Of a stretch of 9,277 nucleotides of DNA, positions 1-5,646 are shown in pieces. Each line of letters begins with the position of its first letter. The stretch's first letter is position 1. The notes beneath the pieces were generated by a model. That model was not told the origin of the DNA. It saw only the letters and a list, made by a program, of their open reading frames with translations, and did not search any database. This DNA comes from Vampirovibrionales bacterium (GTDB lineage: Bacteria; Cyanobacteriota; Vampirovibrionia; Vampirovibrionales; JAJTHC01): NCBI GenBank assembly GCA_021299615.1, contig JAJTHC010000173.1, positions 1 to 9,277 on the forward strand, given 5' to 3'. A program made the position numbers and the translations under genes.

Positions 1-125
1 GCCCTGATTTAAATCCGATTGAGCAGTTTTGGTCTTGGTTAAAAGCTTGGATCCGTCGTCTTAATCTTCCCCATTTACACATTACCCAAAAAATCGAAAA
101 AGTGTTCACAAAATTAGAGGCTTAG
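1..125 (+). CDS. IS630-family transposase, C-terminal end (partial)
   Basis: An open frame enters from the left edge (first whole codon at 3) and gives 40 residues before TAG at 123-125. It begins PDLNPIEQFWSWLKAWIRRL, which is the C-terminal signature of IS630/Tc1-mariner-type DDE transposases: the E of NPIE is the third catalytic acid, and the W-x-x-L-K helix normally follows. The tail after that helix is a normal length for the family. The first two catalytic aspartates and the left end lie outside the window, so it is impossible to say whether the element is intact. I could not identify a terminal inverted repeat with certainty. The sequence 135-150 just downstream recurs near 3940 without any transposase, so it belongs to a separate repeat rather than being clearly the IS end. 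The family call is firm; activity is unknown. Confidence 0.88.
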   Translation, partial: PDLNPIEQFWSWLKAWIRRLNLPHLHITQKIEKVFTKLEA

Positions 126-134
126 CTATAAGTG

Positions 135-254
135 GTATAGTGTTTCATAGCCCAGTTTAGATTTTTCTTTACAGTAGGCTATTCTAGTAGCCTAGACTCG
201 CACATAAGCACATCGAAAACCCGTGCGACAACGAAGATGATAGACGCTATTTAA
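135..254 (+). repeat. dispersed repeat, copy A
   Basis: Three blocks here recur in the same order on the opposite strand around 3808-3949. Bases 135-150 match 14 of 16, bases 175-196 match 19 of 22, and bases 225-237 (GCGACAACGAAGA) match 13 of 13. Copy A is shorter than copy B between the second and third blocks. Bases 175-181 and 188-194 (TAGGCTA / TAGCCTA) form a perfect 7-bp stem around a 6-base loop; copy B keeps this stem only imperfectly. No reading frame in the element looks coding. It starts only ten bases after the transposase stop, so it may have been an insertion target or may partly belong to the IS end. The family is not one I can name. Confidence 0.6.
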
Positions 255-267
255 TCGTGTAATTGGT

Positions 268-381
268 ATGAGTCACGGTATGGCAAGAGATATTGTGGGT
301 CTAGGGGTGGCGAATCCACGTAGTTTGCAGGCAGCGATCGATTATGTGTGGGAGGCTCAAAGAACGACTTCTCTAGCTTGA
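268..381 (+). CDS. short unassigned ORF, possibly a gene fragment
   Basis: ATG at 268 opens 37 codons, ending at TGA 379-381. The product contains GLGVANPRSLQAAIDYVWEA, which reads like real folded protein (an amphipathic helix) rather than random translation. The frame is open only back to a TAG at 241-243, and no clear ribosome site precedes the ATG. Its position beside the repeat and the IS630 end suggests the 3' remnant of a larger gene whose upstream part was lost. It converges on the next gene, with ten bases between stop codons. I do not recognise the family. It could also be a chance ORF. Confidence 0.3.
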   Translation: MSHGMARDIVGLGVANPRSLQAAIDYVWEAQRTTSLA

Positions 382-383
382 TG

Positions 384-399
384 AGGATTGCCTAATCCT
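384..399. terminator. possible hairpin between convergent genes
   Basis: AGGATT (384-389) and AATCCT (394-399) pair perfectly around loop GCCT. The hairpin sits exactly where the short plus-strand ORF and the minus-strand hypothetical gene end. There is no T-run on either side, so a role as a bidirectional terminator is only a suggestion. Confidence 0.25.
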
Positions 400-1069
400 T
401 AATATTATAGTGAGTACCTTTCTCAAGACCAGCATTTTGAAAAGCTTGTTGGATGTCCTCTACTTGAGAATCTTTTAATGGCTTGACGGGAAGCAAAGGA
501 TCTTCGTGAATCCTACCAGAAGAATGATCCATGCTCCAACCAAGTGAATCCCCAAGAAAGGCTCGATAAGATCCATTAGGCATTGCCAAAGAATAGTCAT
601 TACCATAAAGTACTTTTTTGATATTTGTTTGAAGAGATAGCCCCCTTCCCTGAAATACATCTTCATCTCTGCCAATAAGATGAAAATCTCTATCCCTGCT
701 TGAGAAGGACAAAACTTTTTGTGACCAGCCTCTTTCACCAGCCAGTTGAGCCGCTAAGCTTTTGATGATCGCATCGAATCTTTCACCCAAAGCTTTAGGA
801 TGAGAAGCTTCCTGTGCTGATGTAATAATTTTTCCCAAAGAAATAGCGTCACAATCAGGCGTCATTACTTGGTCTAAATAACTACCGTCAGCACGATTAC
901 GTATAGGAAAGACGAGATTAGGTCTTGTTTGTAAAGCCACACCACTTAAATCACGAAGGACTGCATCTACTTGTCCCTTATGAATAGTTAGTATTTGACC
1001 ATTACGTTGTGCTAGTTTTTGTTTAAGAGGGGTAGGTGCCTATTGAAACGAGAGAGAAGACATTTTCAT
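392..1069 (-). pseudogene. hypothetical protein gene interrupted by TAG at codon 10
   Basis: From ATG at 1069 the frame reads MKMSSLSFQ, then TAG (1042-1040), then continues in the same frame for 33 codons to a GTG at 940 and on through 182 more codons to the stop at 392-394. The start at 1069 has a good ribosome site (AAAGGA at 1084-1079, spacing 9). The stretch after the TAG contains no ATG, GTG or TTG until 940, and that GTG has no ribosome site, so the long downstream frame lacks a convincing start of its own. Intact, the protein would be about 225 residues. It is hydrophilic with no membrane segment or signal peptide. Visible segments include KQKLAQRNGQILTIHKGQVD just after the stop, and a Gly/Ser/Asp-rich middle. 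I do not recognise the family. A single C-to-T change (CAG to TAG) would explain the break. Weaker alternatives are stop-codon readthrough, start at 940, or a sequencing error. Confidence 0.6.
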
Positions 1070-1078
1070 TATTTTAAA

Positions 1079-1084
1079 TCCTTT
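1079..1084 (-). promoter_or_regulatory. ribosome binding site that fixes the start at 1069
   Basis: AAAGGA on the minus strand lies nine bases before ATG 1069 and fifteen before the next in-frame ATG at 1063, favouring 1069. It matters because it places translation initiation upstream of the TAG codon in the interrupted gene. Confidence 0.5.
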
Positions 1085-1098
1085 GAGATACTTAGAGA

Positions 1099-1140
1099 AC
1101 ATAATTTAGAAGCTTATGTAAAGCGACTTTAAATTAAAGT
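1099..1140 (-). promoter_or_regulatory. two palindromes upstream of the interrupted gene
   Basis: The 93-base spacer between trpF and the start at 1069 is AT-rich. It holds ACATAA (1099-1104) paired with TTATGT (1114-1119), and the perfect palindrome ACTTTAAATTAAAGT (1126-1140, 7-bp arms, one central base). These could be operator sites or weak hairpins. No matching promoter hexamers are convincing. In AT-rich DNA such symmetry can arise by chance. Confidence 0.3.
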
Positions 1141-1162
1141 ATATTTAGAAGAAACACCCGTG

Positions 1163-1843
1163 TCAAGTAGTCCTCAATGTGGGAGGATGTAAACGTCTAC
1201 TACGAGCCACTTTTATAAACGCCTTTGTTTTTTTCTTGTCCTTAAAGCCTGTTTCCGGATTTTCAATCCCACTGGCGACATCCACCACCGACAACCAAAA
1301 ACGAGTCAAAACCTCAGGTAGGTTTTCGGCAGTCAACTTGCCCGCCAATACACAAACAAAGTTCATGTCTACTGCAACATCGAGTATCGATTGAAACGGA
1401 ATGCTTTCCCAGTCTATAGGCTCTTTATGGGATTTAGGGGCATCAAAAACGGCGCCTAAAATATAAGCGTTATACGCTTCTAGTGTCTCAATCGAAGGTA
1501 AGTCCAGCACATTAAAGACCTTCCAAATAAAGGCTCCATTGCCCAACGCCTCATCCAGGGCTTTCACATAGGCGAGATCTTCATCGCCATGCAACTGCAC
1601 AAAATCTACGTCCGATTGGACGACATCATTCACAATCATGTCAATCGGGGCGTTTTGATACACCGCCACCACCCGAGCCGTTTCGTATTTTTCGCTTAAC
1701 AAGACCACTTGCTCTAAAAAATCAAGCGACTGAAAACGAGGCGTGCCTTCCACACGAATCACGCCCAAGAAATCCGCCCCTGCTTCAATGCACATAATGG
1801 CATCTTGAATTCGTGTTAGTCCGCAACATTTCACAAGAACCAT
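1163..1843 (-). CDS. trpF: phosphoribosylanthranilate isomerase, divergent
   Basis: Cytoplasmic (beta/alpha)8 enzyme converting N-(5-phosphoribosyl)anthranilate to CdRP in tryptophan synthesis. The start is ATG 1843 (226 residues), because it puts the family N-terminus (VKCCGLT) in the usual place; the frame is open further upstream. Catalytic Cys7 (KCCGLT), Arg36 (TPR), the VQLHGDE strand (residues 82-88), the catalytic Asp134 (VFDA), LAGKL (166-170) and VDVASGIE (187-194) are visible and in family order. Departures are the missing glycine-rich GG(T/S)G loop before the DW of PIDWESI, and GVIRVEGTPRF in place of the usual GFVF..SPR. A basic tail (RSRRLHPPTLRTT) extends past the normal C-terminus. 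It begins one base after the lipoprotein stop, so it is probably translated by coupling. No other trp genes are nearby. The fold assignment is secure; true substrate specificity is slightly less so. Confidence 0.85.
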   Translation of the reverse strand: MVLVKCCGLTRIQDAIMCIEAGADFLGVIRVEGTPRFQSLDFLEQVVLLSEKYETARVVAVYQNAPIDMIVNDVVQSDVDFVQLHGDEDLAYVKALDEALGNGAFIWKVFNVLDLPSIETLEAYNAYILGAVFDAPKSHKEPIDWESIPFQSILDVAVDMNFVCVLAGKLTAENLPEVLTRFWLSVVDVASGIENPETGFKDKKKTKAFIKVARSRRLHPPTLRTT

Positions 1844-1844
1844 A

Positions 1845-3695
1845 CTATTTTTTCGCCACCTGCATTTTATCGAAGAGGGCTTCTTCTTTGGCAAGTGCCT
1901 TTCCCCACAAGGCGATCGATTCTGTGTACAAGGCTAAATCGGCTTTGGGACTATTCAAGGACGCCGTGTTTTTTACAGGAGAAGCAAGGCGATTGACGGT
2001 GAAACGACCCGACAAGGCGTATTGCGTGCGGTTTGACAAGTTCAAACCTCCTTCAAAGGAACGAATACCAGACGCTTCAATCTTTTCAAAAAGATGGGCG
2101 ACTTCCTTATTTTTTTCACGCAAGGCTGGGGGCATCAGCACCGCTAAACTATGCACTAAATCAGGATACTTATACGACAACCACGGAGCCACTTGCATCG
2201 TTTTGGTGTCAAACTGCAAGTAGTCCGCCAGCGTTTGAGGCGAGCTTTTTTCAAAGAAGTCTTTGCCTGCGATATAAATGCCGTTGCTTGAAGCGTAGAG
2301 TCTCAAAGGGTTTAAGAAGGGAATTAAGCCCAAGCCGTCGTTGACTTTGAGCAGTTTTGCGTTGTCCTTCCAAGCCAAGACATCAATGACCTGCTTGCTT
2401 TTCGATCCCTTGCCTTTTAGCACCACTTCATTCAAGCTTCCACCTTGCCCGAGGTGCTTAACCAAGGCGTTAATCGTTTTTTGCTTGTCGTTAGTGGGTT
2501 CAAGCACAATGGCTCGATGCCCTTGGGCGTTGACGACAATAAAGCTACGTTTGGAAAAAAGCCCTAGAATATCTTTTTCCACATTCAAGTGAAAGAGCGA
2601 TAAAATCGGGTTCAACATCTTGATCTGATTTTGTTTTTCTTCAGGCAAACGTTCGATGAAGCCCTTTTTAATGAGCCTGTCTACATGCTGGACGCTTAAA
2701 TAGCTAATCGCAGGCGACGAACTTAACACAGGACGTTCACTGCCTTTTAGCATATATTCCAGCGTGTTTAAATCCAGCGGGGGGGTATTGGGATCGTCTG
2801 CTTGAGGCAATTGTATCAACAGCCCCGAAGACTCCTGCACATTCCCGTTTGCAAGCTTTGTTTGAGGTGACGTGCTTTTAACGATCCACGTGGGTTTTAG
2901 GGTCATAATGCCTTTGAGTTTGGGATTGGCGATACCACTCAAATTTAAAAAGGTAAAGCTTGCTGCCGTGGCATCGGTATTGGGGAACTCGGTGAAGGTG
3001 TCTTTTAAAACAGGCAGCAAATGTTCAGACAATTTCCAGCTGTTTTTGCTGGTGTTCCAGCCGTTTTGATTGACTTTAAGAACGTCGTTCAAATACGGTA
3101 AAATCGTGTCATGTTCAGTGCTAGGGAACAAGAAGGCGCCCCATTTTGGGGAATAAACGAGCGTTTCTTTTAAGTTGGGGATTCTATAAAAAGGAGACGG
3201 TGACTTTGTATTGAAAAGTCCTTGATGGCTGAGCTTAAAGAGTTCAGGCAATTCGAGCAAATGCTTCTGTCCTAGTGTGGTACTGGCTTGGAAGCCATTC
3301 CAATCTAGGGGGGTAAAGGCTTTAAGGTCATTGGCGGTGGCGTTGGGCATCCATAACCACGGTACGGCTTGGCTGGGGGTTTCTAGTTCCCCTTTGTAGG
3401 TAAAGCCAAATAAGGCGAGTTCGTCACCCAAGGCATTGGGGATTTTGAGTTCGGTGGCGTAGCTGTCGGGGTTTTGCTTGTAGAGGGCTAAACCCATGGG
3501 TTCAGAAGGCAAGCGAAAATCTAGCAATTTTTGAGCCGTGGCTTCACTTCCCACCCACTTGACGAGTCCTGCACTGAGGGGTTTGGGTGTGTTGACGGTT
3601 TCGTTGCATCCGCTTAGCAGGAGAGGGATGCTAAGCAATCCAAGCAACGCACAAGCCATCGATTGTGAAAAGAAAACTTTGTTAAATGCCATCAT
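1845..3695 (-). CDS. large lipoprotein, resembles DUF3352 family
   Basis: A 616-residue secreted lipoprotein. ATG 3695 is chosen because it follows a GAGGG ribosome site and gives a compact signal peptide: Lys6, a hydrophobic core of about residues 13-27, then the lipobox LSGC with acylated Cys30. Asn31-Glu32 follow, with no aspartate retention signal, so outer-membrane sorting is possible if the host is diderm. The mature part has no further membrane helix. A central segment (LNVEKDILGLFSKRSFIVV) resembles the motif in DUF3352 proteins, where a predicted hydrophobic helix precedes a 'D/V-EKDIL..' stretch; this is recognition by eye, not a search. Many Lys/Asn/Pro-rich loops and repeated 'Y..G-K/F' strands suggest a beta-rich surface domain. 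Its biochemical role is unknown. It is the first gene of a pair with trpF and likely drives trpF translation. Confidence 0.8.
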   Translation of the reverse strand: MMAFNKVFFSQSMACALLGLLSIPLLLSGCNETVNTPKPLSAGLVKWVGSEATAQKLLDFRLPSEPMGLALYKQNPDSYATELKIPNALGDELALFGFTYKGELETPSQAVPWLWMPNATANDLKAFTPLDWNGFQASTTLGQKHLLELPELFKLSHQGLFNTKSPSPFYRIPNLKETLVYSPKWGAFLFPSTEHDTILPYLNDVLKVNQNGWNTSKNSWKLSEHLLPVLKDTFTEFPNTDATAASFTFLNLSGIANPKLKGIMTLKPTWIVKSTSPQTKLANGNVQESSGLLIQLPQADDPNTPPLDLNTLEYMLKGSERPVLSSSPAISYLSVQHVDRLIKKGFIERLPEEKQNQIKMLNPILSLFHLNVEKDILGLFSKRSFIVVNAQGHRAIVLEPTNDKQKTINALVKHLGQGGSLNEVVLKGKGSKSKQVIDVLAWKDNAKLLKVNDGLGLIPFLNPLRLYASSNGIYIAGKDFFEKSSPQTLADYLQFDTKTMQVAPWLSYKYPDLVHSLAVLMPPALREKNKEVAHLFEKIEASGIRSFEGGLNLSNRTQYALSGRFTVNRLASPVKNTASLNSPKADLALYTESIALWGKALAKEEALFDKMQVAKK

Positions 3696-3702
3696 TGGGC
3701 AA

Positions 3703-3707
3703 CCCTC
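3703..3707 (-). promoter_or_regulatory. ribosome binding site deciding the lipoprotein start
   Basis: GAGGG on the minus strand ends seven bases before ATG 3695 (and ten before the adjacent ATG at 3692). Starts further upstream (3749 or 3734) would lengthen the n-region of the signal peptide unnaturally. Confidence 0.5.
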
Positions 3708-3807
3708 ATCGATCTGTTTATAAATTAGACTCATTCTAACAGAAAACACTTTAAATAACTAGACGTTTTTAGCCGTAAGAGAGGGTTTTATAGCTGAATT
3801 TAGAGTT

Positions 3808-3949
3808 TTAAATAAATAACCATACGTTGCCTCTTCGTTGTCGCTACGATTTTTTTGCTTGGTTATGTAGGTCTCACTACACGCCCTCACAAAAAAATCT
3901 AAGCTCCTAGAATAGTCTAACGTCTGCTTAATTCTTTAAAACACTATAC
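3808..3949 (-). repeat. dispersed repeat, copy B (inverted relative to copy A)
   Basis: Read on the minus strand, this stretch carries the same three blocks as the copy near 135-254: 3949-3934, 3919-3898 and 3844-3832. An extra segment of about 27 bases with a T-run lies between the second and third blocks. TGTAG/CTACA (3866-3870 and 3877-3881) forms a 5-bp hairpin, and ATAACCA (3816-3822) pairs with TGGTTAT (3860-3866) around the third block. Together with 3696-3807 it fills the 300-base gap between the lipoprotein and the permease. The remaining gap is AT-rich and must hold the lipoprotein promoter, for which only a weak -10 (TAGAAT at 3738-3733, minus) is visible. No coding potential is seen. 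Confidence 0.6.
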
Positions 3950-3997
3950 AAAGCATCCACCTTGAAGGCATCGAGTTAAGGGTGGGTCGGTAGTTGA

Positions 3998-5002
3998 TTA
4001 ATCCGCCGTAATCCCCATCGGTTCGCCTGATTTTAAATTAGCGATGCTTAGCCCTGTCAACGTCACCACACCAGCAATCGCCATGGGGATCGTAAAGGAT
4101 TCGTGCAACCACCACGCCCCTAAAATAGCGGCAATCACAGGTTGAAGCATGCCGTATGCTGCCACATTGTTGGCACTGGTTTTACTCAAGCCCTTGTGAT
4201 GCACCCAATAGCCTAGAAATCCCGCAATCAGAACCACATACAACCAATAACCCCACTGAATGGGCGTTAAATGCACAACCACTTGAACGGTTTCTGTAAT
4301 AGACGGGAAATTGAGAAAAGGCAGGATCGGAAATATCATCAGAATCAAGGTCATCGTACCAGCTTGCAAAAAGTTCCATGAAAGCACATCTAACGGCGTA
4401 TAATCTTTCATCAGTTTTTTTACCACAATGTTGTACCACGAAAAGAAAAAGGCATTCAACAGAATCAAGCCGTCGCCCAGCAGGAGATTACTGCCTTTCA
4501 CCACGATGCCTTTTGCAGCGACATCCTGCATTTGGGCATAGACCAAGCCTGCAATGCCTAAGCTTCCTAAAACAATGCCAAAGGTTTTGAGCGGACTTAA
4601 ACGTTCCACACCAATCACGGCGTTAATCATCATGGTTTGCAAGGGGACGCTTGCCATACACAAGGTGGCGTGAAAAGAGGTGGTGTAACCAATCGCCAAA
4701 GCCGACGAGGTTTGCAACCAAAACACGCCCAAAATACCTGCCGCAACAAAATAGACCCAGTCTTTTTTAAAGCTGGCTTGCCAACAGGGCAAGCGACGCC
4801 ACGCATCCCAGCTCCAGCCCAAGGCGATGACGACAAAAGCAAAGCCGAGCTGACGTAAAACAGCGACATCAATGCCTTTAAGTTCGTTGCAAAAAAGTTT
4901 TAAAACAGGAAAGAAAATGCCATAGATCACCGTCATGCTAATGAGCAAGCTATGTATTTTGATTTGAGACGCATGATCCGTCCACCAACCTTTAAGTGAC
5001 AT
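3998..5002 (-). CDS. DMT-superfamily permease with two EamA domains
   Basis: A 334-residue inner-membrane protein with ten hydrophobic helices at about residues 19-37, 44-65, 82-105, 110-131, 139-156, 173-197, 204-229, 248-272, 279-298 and 302-322. This is the 5+5 repeat of EamA (RhaT/YdcZ-like) transporters. The second half ends with the typical AAYGMLQPVIAAILGAWWLH followed by E301, matching the 'P-x-x-A...L-G-E' end of the EamA repeat. Family members export or import small metabolites such as amino acids, and substrate cannot be read from sequence. ATG 5002 gives the expected short cytoplasmic N-terminus (MSLKGWW), though only a weak AGAAAG lies before it. It stands alone: the neighbouring gene upstream is over 100 bases away. 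The family call is firm; function is open. Confidence 0.9.
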   Translation of the reverse strand: MSLKGWWTDHASQIKIHSLLISMTVIYGIFFPVLKLFCNELKGIDVAVLRQLGFAFVVIALGWSWDAWRRLPCWQASFKKDWVYFVAAGILGVFWLQTSSALAIGYTTSFHATLCMASVPLQTMMINAVIGVERLSPLKTFGIVLGSLGIAGLVYAQMQDVAAKGIVVKGSNLLLGDGLILLNAFFFSWYNIVVKKLMKDYTPLDVLSWNFLQAGTMTLILMIFPILPFLNFPSITETVQVVVHLTPIQWGYWLYVVLIAGFLGYWVHHKGLSKTSANNVAAYGMLQPVIAAILGAWWLHESFTIPMAIAGVVTLTGLSIANLKSGEPMGITAD

Positions 5003-5109
5003 TTTAAAGTCTTTCTATTTTAGCAAAGCACGTTATATAGTTCAGTCTACCCAAAATAGAAAAAAACATCTAGTATATTATTTAAAGTTACTAAATGGTA
5101 TGGCCGTAT

Positions 5110-5577
5110 TTAGAGCTTTTCGTTGAAGTCAGGGGCCTCGGGCTTTTCAAAAAAGTAGTAAGTAAGCATCGTTGCTACACCAGCGAGTGTACCGAAATCA
5201 AAAAATGGGAAAGATCTAGAACATAAACCTATGACAGCGGGCACTGCAGAGGCCTTTAGTTGTGCCGACTTTTTTTCTCTTTCAAGTGCTTCACCCGAAG
5301 CTAAAGTTCGTTGCCCTGTTTTCACATCTAGACGATTTTTTGCTGCCTTATTAGGATTGTAAAACAAAGAGTCCCACAAGGGCTTTAAGGGTCCTAATAT
5401 ACCAAAAGCCCCTGCCCAAAAGCTGGCTCCCATTTTGGCTTGATGGATTTCTTTTTTGTCCGCCAAGCTCCTAGAAGAAACGCATGGTTGAGATGTATTA
5501 CAAGTCGTTGAAGGTGTGAGGCTGGGATTATAAGCTCCTAAACGTTGGGAAGAAAAGGATGTATACAAAATCGACAT
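5110..5577 (-). CDS. hypothetical small membrane-associated protein
   Basis: A 155-residue protein I do not recognise. ATG 5577 is preferred over the upstream GTG at 5607 because GGAG sits eight bases before it. The N-terminal 45 residues are Ser/Thr-rich with two cysteines (TCNTSQPC). A first hydrophobic stretch follows (about residues 49-68, GASFWAGAFGILGPLKPLW), then a basic, Lys/Arg/Glu-rich linker (about 73-106). A longer hydrophobic region (about 108-143) ends in LTYYFF, followed by an acidic tail. Two membrane hairpin segments are plausible, with no cleavable signal peptide. It lies between the permease and the two-component operon on the same strand, with spacers of roughly 70-110 bases on each side, so it is probably its own unit. 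No function is inferred. Confidence 0.6.
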   Translation of the reverse strand: MSILYTSFSSQRLGAYNPSLTPSTTCNTSQPCVSSRSLADKKEIHQAKMGASFWAGAFGILGPLKPLWDSLFYNPNKAAKNRLDVKTGQRTLASGEALEREKKSAQLKASAVPAVIGLCSRSFPFFDFGTLAGVATMLTYYFFEKPEAPDFNEKL

Positions 5578-5585
5578 GAATAAAT

Positions 5586-5589
5586 CTCC
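5586..5589 (-). promoter_or_regulatory. ribosome binding site deciding the start at 5577
   Basis: GGAG on the minus strand (in the context CTTGGAGAT) is eight bases from ATG 5577. It lies inside the frame that would be read from the alternative GTG at 5607, which has no comparable site. Confidence 0.5.
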
Positions 5590-5646
5590 AAGTGAATAAC
5601 ATGACACACAAAAGCAATAAACCCCCTTAGCTTAAATAAGTGCTAG

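Noticed and set aside
126..150. Terminal inverted repeat of the IS630 element
   Set aside because: The left end is outside the window, so the pairing cannot be tested, and 135-150 also occurs near 3940 away from any transposase.
1170..1186. TCCTC/GAGGA hairpin at the end of trpF as a terminator
   Set aside because: Only five pairs, seven-base loop, and it lies inside the coding sequence without a T-run.
4630..4872. 80-codon minus-strand ORF within the permease gene
   Set aside because: It overlaps the well-supported EamA-type gene in another frame, has cysteine- and arginine-rich unlikely composition, and no start signals. It is a shadow frame.
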